Of a DNA stretch of 64,000 nt, positions 45,467 through 53,849 are shown piece by piece (within the stretch, counting starts at the first letter, position 1; every line of letters begins with the position of its first letter). A program made the position numbers and the translations under genes. The notes below the pieces were generated by a model. The model made no database searches. It saw nothing but the letters and a program-made list of their open reading frames with translations, and was not told the origin of the DNA. The stretch is from Vibrio sp. B1FLJ16 (GTDB taxonomy: Bacteria > Pseudomonadota > Gammaproteobacteria > Enterobacterales > Vibrionaceae), in assembly GCF_905175385.1 (NCBI RefSeq), contig NZ_HG992750.1:1612001-1676000 (forward strand), given 5' to 3'.

Positions 45467-45529
45467 GGCTGAATAATCCATGCAGAGGTATAAATTATAG
45501 AAAAATAGATAACCCTACATGGAGTTGTT

Positions 45530-47227
45530 ATGAAGCAATTAGCGACACACCCTGCACATGTTATCGGTTTGGATTTTGGTTCAGATTCGGTTCGTGCGCT
45601 TATCGTCAACGCTGTAAGTGGTGAAGAAGTAGCCTCTGGTGTTACTTACTACCCGCGTTGGATGGAAGGCAAATATAGCAAGCCTGAGCAGTCTCAATTT
45701 CGTCATCACCCGAAAGACTATATAGAAGCAATGACTCAAGCGATTCGTGAAGCGCTTGCAGTGGTTCCTGCTGAAATTGCACAGTCAGTTGTGGGCATCG
45801 GTGTGGATACAACGGGTTCTACACCAGCGCCGGTTGACGCAGAAGGTAACGTTCTCGCTCTTTTACCTGAGTTCGAAGAAAACCCGAATGCCATGTTCAT
45901 TTTGTGGAAAGACCACACTTCTGTATCAAAAGCGGATCTAATCAATGAACTGGCTCATGGCGGCGAGTTTATCGACTACACCAAGTACATTGGCGGTATC
46001 TACTCTTCTGAATGGTTCTGGGCGAAAGCGGCTTGGGTAAGCGAACAAGACGAGCAAGTGGCTAAACACGCTCATAGTTGGGTTGAGCTTTGTGACTGGA
46101 TTCCTGCGCTGTTAAGTGGCAACGAGCACCCAAGTAAATTCCGTCATGGCATTTGTGCTGCTGGTCATAAAGCAATGTGGCATGACAGCTGGGGCGGCTT
46201 ACCAGATCAAAAATTCCTTTCTGCGATTTCTCCAACCCTGGATGGCATTCGTGAGCGTATGTTTGATGAGGTTTACACTTCTGAAGATGTCGCGGGTTAC
46301 TTGACGCAAGAGTGGGCTGAAAAACTTGGTCTACCGGTTGGTTTAGCAGTCGCGGTTGGTGAATTCGACTGTCACATGGGTGCAGTAGGCGCTGGTGCAG
46401 GTGAGCACGACTTAGTAAAAGTTATCGGTACGTCTACTTGTGACATCCTGATGGTTGATGCGGACAAAGTTGGCGACAAGACCATCCACGGTATCTGTGG
46501 TCAAGTGAAAGGCAGTGCGCTTCCAGGTCTAATGGCGCTTGAAGCGGGTCAGTCCGCATTTGGTGATGCTTACGCCTGGTACAAACGTGTACTGATGTGG
46601 CCAATCCAACAACTAGCGAAAGATAACCCTGAAGCAGCAAAAGTGATGGAGCAGCTTGATGACGCCATGATCCCAATGCTTGCACAAGCAGCACAGGAAT
46701 ATGGCTTCAATGAAAACTCGCCATTAGCGATGGACTGGCATAACGGCCGTCGTACTCCTTACGCGAACCAACGCCTAAAAGGTGCATTCACAGACCTCAA
46801 CCTTGGTTCTACTGCACCAGCAATGTTTGCAGCATTGGTTGAATCGACCGCTCACGGCGCAAAAGCGATTGTTGATTGCTTTGTTGATCAGGGTATGGAT
46901 GTTGAGCGTGTTATCGCTATCGGCGGTATCTCGCAAAAATCGCCTTACGTGATGCAGATGTGTGCGGATGTTATTGGTCGCGAAATCGCAGTAGCAAGCT
47001 CTGAGCAATGTTGTGCGCTTGGCGCAGCAATCTTTGCAGCCGTCGCGGCGGGCGTATATGAAGACGCACAGCAGGCACAAAAAGCAATGGCTAGCCCAAT
47101 CAGCCAGGTTTACAAACCAAATGCAGCAGCGGAAACGGTGCGCAAACAGCGTTACGCAGGCTACCGTGAGCTGGGCCAGCACATCGAGCAAATTTCAGAA
47201 TCGAAACTTTCTCAGGAGCGCAGCTAA
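45530..47227 (+). CDS. araB: Ribulokinase AraB
   Basis: The 565-residue FGGY-family kinase (E. coli: 566) phosphorylates L-ribulose. VIGLDFGSDSVRALIVN is the ATP-binding start, and ALPGLMALEAGQSAFGDAY and VIAIGGISQKSPYVMQM are conserved family stretches. TGGAG precedes the ATG. The stop TAA shares its last base with the araD ATG (TAATG), so the two are translationally coupled. Confidence 0.97.
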   Translation: MKQLATHPAHVIGLDFGSDSVRALIVNAVSGEEVASGVTYYPRWMEGKYSKPEQSQFRHHPKDYIEAMTQAIREALAVVPAEIAQSVVGIGVDTTGSTPAPVDAEGNVLALLPEFEENPNAMFILWKDHTSVSKADLINELAHGGEFIDYTKYIGGIYSSEWFWAKAAWVSEQDEQVAKHAHSWVELCDWIPALLSGNEHPSKFRHGICAAGHKAMWHDSWGGLPDQKFLSAISPTLDGIRERMFDEVYTSEDVAGYLTQEWAEKLGLPVGLAVAVGEFDCHMGAVGAGAGEHDLVKVIGTSTCDILMVDADKVGDKTIHGICGQVKGSALPGLMALEAGQSAFGDAYAWYKRVLMWPIQQLAKDNPEAAKVMEQLDDAMIPMLAQAAQEYGFNENSPLAMDWHNGRRTPYANQRLKGAFTDLNLGSTAPAMFAALVESTAHGAKAIVDCFVDQGMDVERVIAIGGISQKSPYVMQMCADVIGREIAVASSEQCCALGAAIFAAVAAGVYEDAQQAQKAMASPISQVYKPNAAAETVRKQRYAGYRELGQHIEQISESKLSQERS

Positions 47228-47965
47228 TGGGTAACCAAGCTTTTTTTAAACCAAGAAGAGCGCCTGAAAACACTGCGTCACGACGTTTGGCAAGCCAACC
47301 TTGATTTGGAGCGTCACAACTTAGTGACGTTCACTTGGGGCAACGTTTCAGCTATCGATCGTGAATCTGGTTTGGTGGTGATTAAACCAAGCGGCGTAGC
47401 ATACGAAGACCTAAGCGCAGAAAACATGGTGGTGGTCGATCTGGAAGGTAATGTGGTTGAGGGAGATCTTAACCCATCTTCTGATACCGCGACTCACCTG
47501 GTGATGTATCGCACTTACGCAAAAATTGGTGGTGTTGTGCACACGCACTCACCGCAGGCAACCGCATGGGCACAGGCAGGTAAAGCAATCCCCGCCCTAG
47601 GCACCACTCATGCAGACTATTTCTACGGCAGCATTCCGTGTACTCGTGCGCTGACCAATGAAGAAATTGCGAACGATTACGAACTGAATACTGGCGTTGT
47701 GATTGCTGAAACCATCGGTGATGAAAATCCAATGGCAATTCCGGGCATTCTAGTCAAAGAACATGCACCGTTTTGTTGGGGTAAAGACGCTCACAACGCG
47801 GTACATAACGCAGTAGTGACCGAAGTGGTAGCAGGTATGGCTCTGCAAACACTGCAAATCAATCCTTCTGTGGAATATATCAATCAAGCGTTGCTCGACA
47901 AGCATTACCTACGTAAACACGGGGCAAATGCATATTACGGTCAGTCAGCAAAGAACAAAAAATAA
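47227..47965 (+). pseudogene. araD: L-ribulose-5-phosphate 4-epimerase AraD, frameshifted near the 5' end
   Basis: The family's N-terminus is split over two frames. ATG at 47227 opens as MGNQAF, then a run of seven T (47241-47247) throws the frame to an early stop. If one T is removed, the frame continues as [19 protein letters not shown] and on through the full enzyme (about 245 residues), with the zinc-ligand motif [15 protein letters not shown] and, later, [10 protein letters not shown]. From 47306 the body is intact, but starts within it lack a good site. Either the gene is damaged, or slippage at T7 restores it, or the T7 is a sequence error. Confidence 0.8.
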
Positions 47966-47975
47966 AGGGTAAGTC

Positions 47976-49478
47976 ATGAAAGTATTTAACGAAAAACAAG
48001 TTTGGTTTGTTACTGGTTCACAAACGCTTTACGGACCAAAAGTTCTTGAAAACGTAGCACAAGACAGTGCTCAAATCGTAGCAAGCTTTAATGAAACAAG
48101 CGCTATTTCAGTGCCTATGGTTGATAAAGGTACGGTTAAATCGCCAGACGAAATTCTAAACGTATGTCGCGCAGCAAATAACGATCCTGACTGTATCGGT
48201 CTGGTTCTTTGGATGCACACTTTCTCTCCAGCGAAAATGTGGATTGCAGGTCTTTCTCAACTGAACAAACCATTCCTTCACCTACACACTCAGTTCAATG
48301 CAGGTCTTCCATGGGATGACATCGACATGAACTACATGAACACGCACCAAAGTGCGCATGGTTGTCGTGAGTTTGGTTTCATCGGTACACGCATGGATAT
48401 CGACCGTAAAGTTGTGGTTGGTCATTGGCAAAACCCTAACGTTCACGCAGAAATTGATGACTGGTGTCGTGCGGCGATCGGTATCGATGCAGGTCAAAAC
48501 CTGAAAGTAGCTCGCTTCGGTGACAACATGCGTCAGGTTGCGGTTACAGAAGGTAACAAGGTTTCTGCTCAAATCCAGTTCGGCTATGAAGTTAACGCTT
48601 ACGGCCTTGGCGAACTAACAGACGTAATCCAGTCTGTATCAGATGCAGACGTAGCGCGCATGCTTGATGAATACGCTTCTACTTACGAAATGAAGTCTGA
48701 GCTACTGACTGATCCTACGCTGCTTAAACTGATGCAACACGAAGCTCGCTTAGAAGTGGGTATGGAGCGTTTCCTTACAGATGTGGGCGCAAGTGCCTTT
48801 ACTAACACGTTTGAAAACTTAACGGGTCTAGGCTCTCTACCAGGCCTTGCAACCCAGCGCCTAATGGCGAAAGGCTTCGGCTACGGCGGTGAGGGTGACT
48901 GGAAAACATCGGCTATGGTTCACATCATGAAGCAGATGGGTAAAGGTCGTGAAGGTGGTACTTCGTTTATGGAAGATTACACCTACAACTTCGGTGCAAC
49001 GGATCAGGCTCTAGGCGCACACATGCTAGAAGTGTGTCCAACCATTGCTTCTGCTAAACCTAAGCTAGAAATCCATCGCCATACTATCGGCCTGAAGTGT
49101 GATGTTCCTCGACTGCTATTTAGCGGTAAAGAAGGTAACGCTCTGAACGTTTCTGTGATTGATTTGGGTAACCGCTTCCGCATGGTTGTGAACACAGTGA
49201 AAACCGTTAACCCACCACAAACTATGCCTCACCTACCTGTGGCACACGCACTTTGGGAACCAATGCCAAACCTACAAGTTGCAGCGGCAACCTGGATTCA
49301 CGCAGGTGGCGCACACCACAGTGCATACAGCCAACAAGTGAGTGTTGATACACTAGCGGATTACGCTGACATTCTAGGTATGGAAATGGTTGTAATCGAT
49401 GAAAACACAGAAACTCGTAAGTTCAAGCAAGAGCTAAAAACTAACAGCTTGTACTACCGTTTAGCTTCTGGCGTTTAA
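47976..49478 (+). CDS. araA: L-arabinose isomerase AraA
   Basis: The 500-residue protein (E. coli AraA: 500) converts L-arabinose to L-ribulose. The start [13 protein letters not shown], the region [22 protein letters not shown] with the metal-binding Glu, and HIGL-type [19 protein letters not shown] are family features. It begins 10 bases past the araD stop with AAAGGGT upstream, so it belongs to the araBDA operon. Confidence 0.97.
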   Translation: MKVFNEKQVWFVTGSQTLYGPKVLENVAQDSAQIVASFNETSAISVPMVDKGTVKSPDEILNVCRAANNDPDCIGLVLWMHTFSPAKMWIAGLSQLNKPFLHLHTQFNAGLPWDDIDMNYMNTHQSAHGCREFGFIGTRMDIDRKVVVGHWQNPNVHAEIDDWCRAAIGIDAGQNLKVARFGDNMRQVAVTEGNKVSAQIQFGYEVNAYGLGELTDVIQSVSDADVARMLDEYASTYEMKSELLTDPTLLKLMQHEARLEVGMERFLTDVGASAFTNTFENLTGLGSLPGLATQRLMAKGFGYGGEGDWKTSAMVHIMKQMGKGREGGTSFMEDYTYNFGATDQALGAHMLEVCPTIASAKPKLEIHRHTIGLKCDVPRLLFSGKEGNALNVSVIDLGNRFRMVVNTVKTVNPPQTMPHLPVAHALWEPMPNLQVAAATWIHAGGAHHSAYSQQVSVDTLADYADILGMEMVVIDENTETRKFKQELKTNSLYYRLASGV

Positions 49479-49483
49479 TCAAT

Positions 49484-49510
49484 AACCCCCTCAGCTCGCT
49501 GAGGGGGTAT
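49484..49510 (+). terminator. araA terminator
   Basis: ACCCCCTCAG and CTGAGGGGGT form a strong stem around CTCG. It is followed by ATTAT, a weak T-tract. It likely ends the araBDA transcript. Confidence 0.75.
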
Positions 49511-49511
49511 T

Positions 49512-49673
49512 ATACCAATCGTAGTAAATAACTGGTCATTCTAGCTTGTTAAAATACTCGATAACTGCGTTGAAATTTTTGATTGTAGAATAACTACTTA
49601 TCGAAAAATCTCGCCTAGTTCTCTAGCATTTTCCCTACGCTACTTCTGATCACTTATTTACTGTGATTGGTAT
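49512..49673. mobile_element. 162-bp MITE-like repeat in the ara region
   Basis: The ends ATACCAATCGTAGTAAATAA and TTATTTACTGTGATTGGTAT pair as 20-bp terminal inverted repeats with two mismatches. ATTAT occurs at both outer junctions and may be a target duplication. It codes for nothing. It sits between araA and the next gene. Confidence 0.7.
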
Positions 49674-49686
49674 TATCGAGGTAATT

Positions 49687-50199
49687 ATGACGGTTGACGA
49701 TTCCCAAGTTGCACATGCTTTAGATATTCACAGTCATCAATGGACGCTGCGCGTAGCCGAGCTATGTCCGACACAGTTTCAACTCTTTTATGGCGAGAAG
49801 CTTGTCTTTCATGGCCATCTTGAGTTGCTTAACAATGGTGAGCAGTTAGATTCTTCGCAAGCTGAATGGAAGTATCGTCACCGTCAAAATCGTATTGAAC
49901 AGTGGTGCCAGCTGCAGCACGGGGATAAATTATCCATCAACATGAATTATTACTTTCACGAAAAAGCAGTGGTTATTGAGTATTTAGCTCGTAACAGTAT
50001 TCCAACGCGGCTTGACATTCGTCATAAGATTACGCCGTTAGAATCAGACGTAAAAGAATCATCTAAACAAGTGAATTTATCCGATTGGCAGCGACGCAGG
50101 CATGGGCTTCCAAGCGAGTCAATTCGCCGCTCAATAAAACCCGATCTGTTTCGTGAAGCTTTTTCCGCCACTCAGTGGATCGTATTAGATAAAATGTGA
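49687..50199 (+). CDS. Hypothetical protein between araA and araC
   Basis: The ATG at 49687 follows GAGGTAATT; an upstream GTG lies in the repeat and is rejected. The product has about 170 residues, with beta-rich segments (HQWTLRVAELCPTQFQLFYGE, KLSINMNYYFHEKAVVIEYLA) and a basic end. It has no signal peptide. I recognise no family; the look is of a beta-sandwich domain. Its place next to araC suggests a role in arabinose or arabinan metabolism, but this is inference. Confidence 0.6.
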   Translation: MTVDDSQVAHALDIHSHQWTLRVAELCPTQFQLFYGEKLVFHGHLELLNNGEQLDSSQAEWKYRHRQNRIEQWCQLQHGDKLSINMNYYFHEKAVVIEYLARNSIPTRLDIRHKITPLESDVKESSKQVNLSDWQRRRHGLPSESIRRSIKPDLFREAFSATQWIVLDKM

Positions 50200-50264
50200 C
50201 GTCGAAAATCGCAATACTTTCGGCCTCAACATACACTAGACAAAATTCTAGTAACTGTTGATCT

Positions 50265-51104
50265 ATGCAAAATACCGATCCTCTCAAGCCCGGATATGAT
50301 TTTGATGCACATTTAGTTGCAGGTCTGACGCCAATCATCGAAGGCGATGAACTCGACTATACCATTGACCGTCAAAATGGTATGAAAGGGTATATCATCA
50401 ATATCACTAGTAAAGGTGAAGGTACTATTTTCTCTGGCGAACATGAGTTCCATGTGAAAGCCGGCGATATCCTATTGTTCCCACCAAGTGCAGCACACCA
50501 TTACCGCCGTAAAACCGATAACGCTTCGTGGTTCCACCGCTGGGTCTACTTTCGTCCACGTGCATTCTGGAACGACTGGTTAAGCTGGCAAGAAGAGCGC
50601 AACGGTGTTTACGTAACAAGCGGTTTATCTGCTCAAGATATTGACCATATTGAGAGTCTGTTCGTTGATATTGAATACACCGCTAAGTCAGATCTACCGT
50701 ATCGTAATGATCTCGCGATTAATTTACTCGAACAACTGCTGATCCGCTGTAAGTCATTGCAACCGGACGTAGTGAGTAAAGCGCTGGATCCACGGATTGT
50801 TCAAGCGACTAACTACATGACCCAGAACCTGAACCAAGACTTTACACTGGAAGAGATAGCGGCACATACCTGTTTGTCTCCTTCTCGTTTGGGTCACTTG
50901 TTCCGTGACGAAATGAAAATGACGATAACCCAATGGCGTGATGATCAGAGGATCAGCCGAGCCAAGCAGTTGTTAGTCACGACGCACTATTCGATAAATC
51001 ATATCGGGCGGATTGTCGGCTATTCCGATCCGCTCTATTTCTCACGCGTATTCAAGCGAAAAGCAGGGGTCAGCCCAAAGCTGTTCCGAGAGCAGATTAG
51101 TTAA
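50265..51104 (+). CDS. araC: Arabinose operon regulator AraC
   Basis: This 279-residue protein is close to E. coli AraC over its whole length: DPLKPGYDFDAHLVAGLTP with the N-terminal arm, GDILLFPPSAAHHYRRK and WVYFRPRAFWNDWL in the sugar-binding cupin, LAINLLEQLLIR in the dimer part, and the double helix-turn-helix CLSPSRLGHLFRDEM / IGRIVGYSDPLYFSRVFKR. It senses L-arabinose and should act on the AraC-type repeats at 41.4 and 45.2-45.5 kb. It lies 66 bases past the unknown gene. Confidence 0.95.
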   Translation: MQNTDPLKPGYDFDAHLVAGLTPIIEGDELDYTIDRQNGMKGYIINITSKGEGTIFSGEHEFHVKAGDILLFPPSAAHHYRRKTDNASWFHRWVYFRPRAFWNDWLSWQEERNGVYVTSGLSAQDIDHIESLFVDIEYTAKSDLPYRNDLAINLLEQLLIRCKSLQPDVVSKALDPRIVQATNYMTQNLNQDFTLEEIAAHTCLSPSRLGHLFRDEMKMTITQWRDDQRISRAKQLLVTTHYSINHIGRIVGYSDPLYFSRVFKRKAGVSPKLFREQIS

Positions 51105-51174
51105 CGGTTATCTTGAACCAAGCGCTGACACTGTCTACAATGGCGCACTTTCTTTACGGATTCCAGGTCAGAAA

Positions 51175-51420
51175 ATGAACGACACTACTAAACCAGATTT
51201 ACCAGATCGCCTTGCGGGCAACCCACGTAGCCCATTCTTTGTGAAAGAGTGCTTTGAGCACCAAATCGGTATTCGTTTCAACGGCAAAGAGCGTACTGAC
51301 GTTGAAGAGTACTGCGTGAGCGAAGGCTGGGTTAAAATCGCGTCTCCTAAAGCAAAAGACCGTTACGGCAACCCTATGCTTATTCAGCTTAAAGGCACGG
51401 TTGAAGCGTACTACGTGTAA
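51175..51420 (+). CDS. DUF3297 family protein
   Basis: The ATG at 51175 gives 81 residues (PDRLAGNPRSPFFVKECFEH, GIRFNGKERTDVEEYCVSEG). This is the typical DUF3297 protein, an uncharacterised small cytosolic protein of proteobacteria. The frame extends upstream into araC, but that part is not coding. A weak AGGT is upstream. Confidence 0.85.
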   Translation: MNDTTKPDLPDRLAGNPRSPFFVKECFEHQIGIRFNGKERTDVEEYCVSEGWVKIASPKAKDRYGNPMLIQLKGTVEAYYV

Positions 51421-51483
51421 GCCAACCATGTTGTATCGATCTTAAAGCTCAGGCAATATCGCCCTAGGCTAATAAGTTCCGGA

Positions 51484-51514
51484 GGGATCTGAGTTTGACT
51501 CGGGTCCCTTTTTT
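51484..51514 (+). terminator. Terminator of the DUF3297 gene
   Basis: GGGATCTGAGT and ACTCGGGTCCC pair with three G-T wobbles around TTG, followed by six T. Confidence 0.8.
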
Positions 51515-51682
51515 AATACTTAAAATTCAGTATCTTAACAATCTAAACTTTAGTAAAAAACGCACGATGATTTTCAATTAACTTTGGCATAGAAAACTAA
51601 CGAGTAACAAAAGGCAAGACCTGACCTCGCTAATGATTGTAATTGACCCTTATCTCGATATCGCTAAAACGCAAATGTATCG

Positions 51683-52174
51683 TTACGACGAGTGTTTATA
51701 ACGATCTAACACTTTCTGCATTTCCAACCTATTTGGCGTAGCATGTTTTTCAACCATAAGGTCAATAAAGTCGTAAGCATCTAAATCAGTTAAGTGATCA
51801 ATAACACTTGGGTCAGCGTTCTTATCGAGCAACCAATAAAACTCTTCCAGATCATCTTTAAGAATTGCACCGTGTATCGGCATAGCTCGTTTAGCCATAT
51901 TTATGTCATTACCACTATCTAAATATAACTGAGCAAAGTAATATTTACGTTCTGGATTCAGGTTAAGAAGAGAAGTTACATCGAAGTTTTCACTAAGGTC
52001 TTGGTATACTTTTTCTGAATACCCAAACACCTCAAAATAAGTCATACAGTTATCACTACTAAAAAACTTCATGGAGCCGGACATTGCGCACCTTAATAGT
52101 GTGTCTTCCCTTGGGCGTATAATTATCAGCACACTCAAAATCACCAATACGGTAAAAATAGCTTTCTTTGACAT
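51683..52174 (-). CDS. Hypothetical protein with N-terminal membrane anchor
   Basis: The ATG at 52174 gives about 163 residues: a membrane segment or signal (AIFTVLVILSVLIIIRP), then an acidic region with PIHGAILKDDLEEFYWLLDKNADP, an ankyrin-like repeat. It starts one base past the stop of the upstream gene and is co-transcribed with it. Function unknown. Confidence 0.6.
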   Translation of the reverse strand: MSKKAIFTVLVILSVLIIIRPREDTLLRCAMSGSMKFFSSDNCMTYFEVFGYSEKVYQDLSENFDVTSLLNLNPERKYYFAQLYLDSGNDINMAKRAMPIHGAILKDDLEEFYWLLDKNADPSVIDHLTDLDAYDFIDLMVEKHATPNRLEMQKVLDRYKHSS

Positions 52175-52175
52175 G

Positions 52176-52631
52176 CTAAACCCATACTCGTTTACTAATG
52201 ATCTGTTCATATCTAGGTAAAATAAGTGGGTTTTTAATAGCTATTCCTGATAATAATATATTTAAATCTGACTTGAACCTTTGATTAAGAGCATCTACTA
52301 CGAATTGGTAAATCTCTACGTTCCTGAGGTCTTGTGTAGTCGCATGATGAAAAAAGTGAGGGCCCAGTGAAGTTATTAGCTTCTCTATTACTTTTTTAAA
52401 TGGAGCTCTTGGGTTAAGGGTGGATTTCCATAACCCCTTCACAATACCAATTGAAAATGAGGCATCAATAGCTTCTAAAAGGAGAGCTTGAGCAAAACTT
52501 ATCAACTCAGTTGTGATAGATGCCACCATAATTTTATTTCTATCAGCTGGAAAAAAACGAATGAGGATTTCTCTTGCTTCCTCTTCATTGAATATGATCT
52601 CGGATTCCTTGAATACCTTTAGCGTGTTCAC
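52176..52631 (-). CDS. Hypothetical protein, partner of the ankyrin-like gene
   Basis: The GTG at 52631 follows AAGGATAAGT and gives 151 residues without a signal or known motif (EEEAREILIRFFPADRNKI, LITSLGPHFFHHATTQDL). The stop is one base before the ATG of the next gene. The tight pair suggests a joint function; a toxin/immunity pair is possible, but nothing in the sequence proves it. Confidence 0.55.
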   Translation of the reverse strand: MNTLKVFKESEIIFNEEEAREILIRFFPADRNKIMVASITTELISFAQALLLEAIDASFSIGIVKGLWKSTLNPRAPFKKVIEKLITSLGPHFFHHATTQDLRNVEIYQFVVDALNQRFKSDLNILLSGIAIKNPLILPRYEQIISKRVWV

Positions 52632-53069
52632 CGACTTATCCTTGTTCCCTCGTTAACAATCGGTTAATTTTAATCCACCGTATCTCAGGCTTAAATTTCC
52701 GAGCAACGTTTTGAGAGACATAAAGAATTATTGTGAAATTGATAAGATGGATTCTTACCTCCAGCTTCGAGAAACATTTGATTTCGCCGACTAAGAATAC
52801 TTTTTATTATCTCCGAATAGGCATGATGCACAATTATGTGTTTTCCATACTCGAAGTTATTCGTGTTTTGCTAATTTAAGTAAAAAATCTAAGTAACTTT
52901 TGTCCAGAACCTTCACGGCGGGCGCTCTTCACGGCTTGTGATCACCAAGCGATTCTGTCGTACCACTACTCTCCTAATCCATCTGGTCTCGTTTTGAGTA
53001 CAAATTGTCTAGACTTCATAGATAAAAAACGCCAAAAGAAACAACTCCGCATCGACTCAGGGAGAGAGA
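52632..53069. other. Intergenic region without recognised features
   Basis: This 438-base AT-rich gap separates the minus-strand pair from the plus-strand ABC genes. I see no gene, repeat or terminator in it; it should hold both promoters. A purine-rich site (GGGAGAGAGA) precedes the ABC start. Confidence 0.4.
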
Positions 53070-53849
53070 ATGGGACGTCCACTTGTCACACTTAAAACAG
53101 CCAGCAAAAGCTTTGTTGATGGTAAAGAGACGCACCGCGTACTGGAAAATGTCAATTTCACTCTGGCAAGGGGAGCAAGTATCGCATTAACGGGGGCAAG
53201 TGGTAGCGGGAAAAGTACCCTTCTCAATGTGATTGCAGGCTTTGAGCCTCTCACTAATGGTGAGCTATGGTTGGATGGAGAAAACACCGCCGCATGGAAA
53301 GACGCACAATGGAGCCGCTTTCGCTATCAGAAACTCGGCGTGATCTTCCAGCAATTCAACCTGTTAACCCCACTCAATGTTAAGCAGAACATTGCCTTTC
53401 CACTGCACCTGAACCAACAAAAATGGAACGAATGGTGCGACTATCTGGTGGAAACATTAGGTATAAGCCCCCTGCTCGACAGACATGTCTCTGCCTTATC
53501 AGGTGGTCAGCAACAACGTGTGGCAATAGCGAGAGCCTTAGCCCACAAACCTAAACTCTTACTTGCTGATGAGCCAACAGGCAACCTCGATCAAAAAGCC
53601 GGTTTAGAGGTTATGAAGCTGCTCAGGGAAATAACTGCTCAGGGTAACACCTCGGTACTTTTGGTCACTCACAGCCCGGAGTGTGCCGGATTTATGCAGA
53701 CCCATTTACGTTTGAATAATGGCTGCCTGAACAACGGACGTTTCAGAAATGATCAACTGACAAATGGTCTCGCGTCTGATAAGAACCTTGCTCACGAGCA
53801 CCATACTCCAGAGCCGAAAAGCCGCGATCTGCACCATGATGAAAACTAG
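53070..53849 (+). CDS. ABC transporter ATPase (LolD/MacB-like; AttE-like)
   Basis: The 259-residue protein has Walker A TGASGSGKST, Q-loop IFQQFNLL, signature LSGGQQQRVA, Walker B LLADEPTGNLD and the switch His VTHSPE, all in the pattern of MacB/LolD ATPases. A low-complexity tail (about 35 residues with NNG and HEH) follows. Its stop overlaps the start of the permease gene. GGAGAGAGA precedes the ATG. Confidence 0.92.
   Translation: MGRPLVTLKTASKSFVDGKETHRVLENVNFTLARGASIALTGASGSGKSTLLNVIAGFEPLTNGELWLDGENTAAWKDAQWSRFRYQKLGVIFQQFNLLTPLNVKQNIAFPLHLNQQKWNEWCDYLVETLGISPLLDRHVSALSGGQQQRVAIARALAHKPKLLLADEPTGNLDQKAGLEVMKLLREITAQGNTSVLLVTHSPECAGFMQTHLRLNNGCLNNGRFRNDQLTNGLASDKNLAHEHHTPEPKSRDLHHDEN

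Larger units (their letters stand above)
45154..45529. promoter_or_regulatory. Divergent araF / araB control region
   Basis: The 376-base gap has two AraC-type direct repeats and two CRP-like sites, listed separately, and two AT-rich stretches that should hold the -10 regions (GGTATAAATTATAG near araB). The arrangement resembles a divergent arabinose regulatory region, except that araC is elsewhere (50.3 kb). Confidence 0.7.

Noticed and set aside
49663..49686. Upstream GTG start for the unknown ara-cluster gene
   Set aside because: It lies in the inverted-repeat element; the ATG at 49687 has the ribosome binding site.
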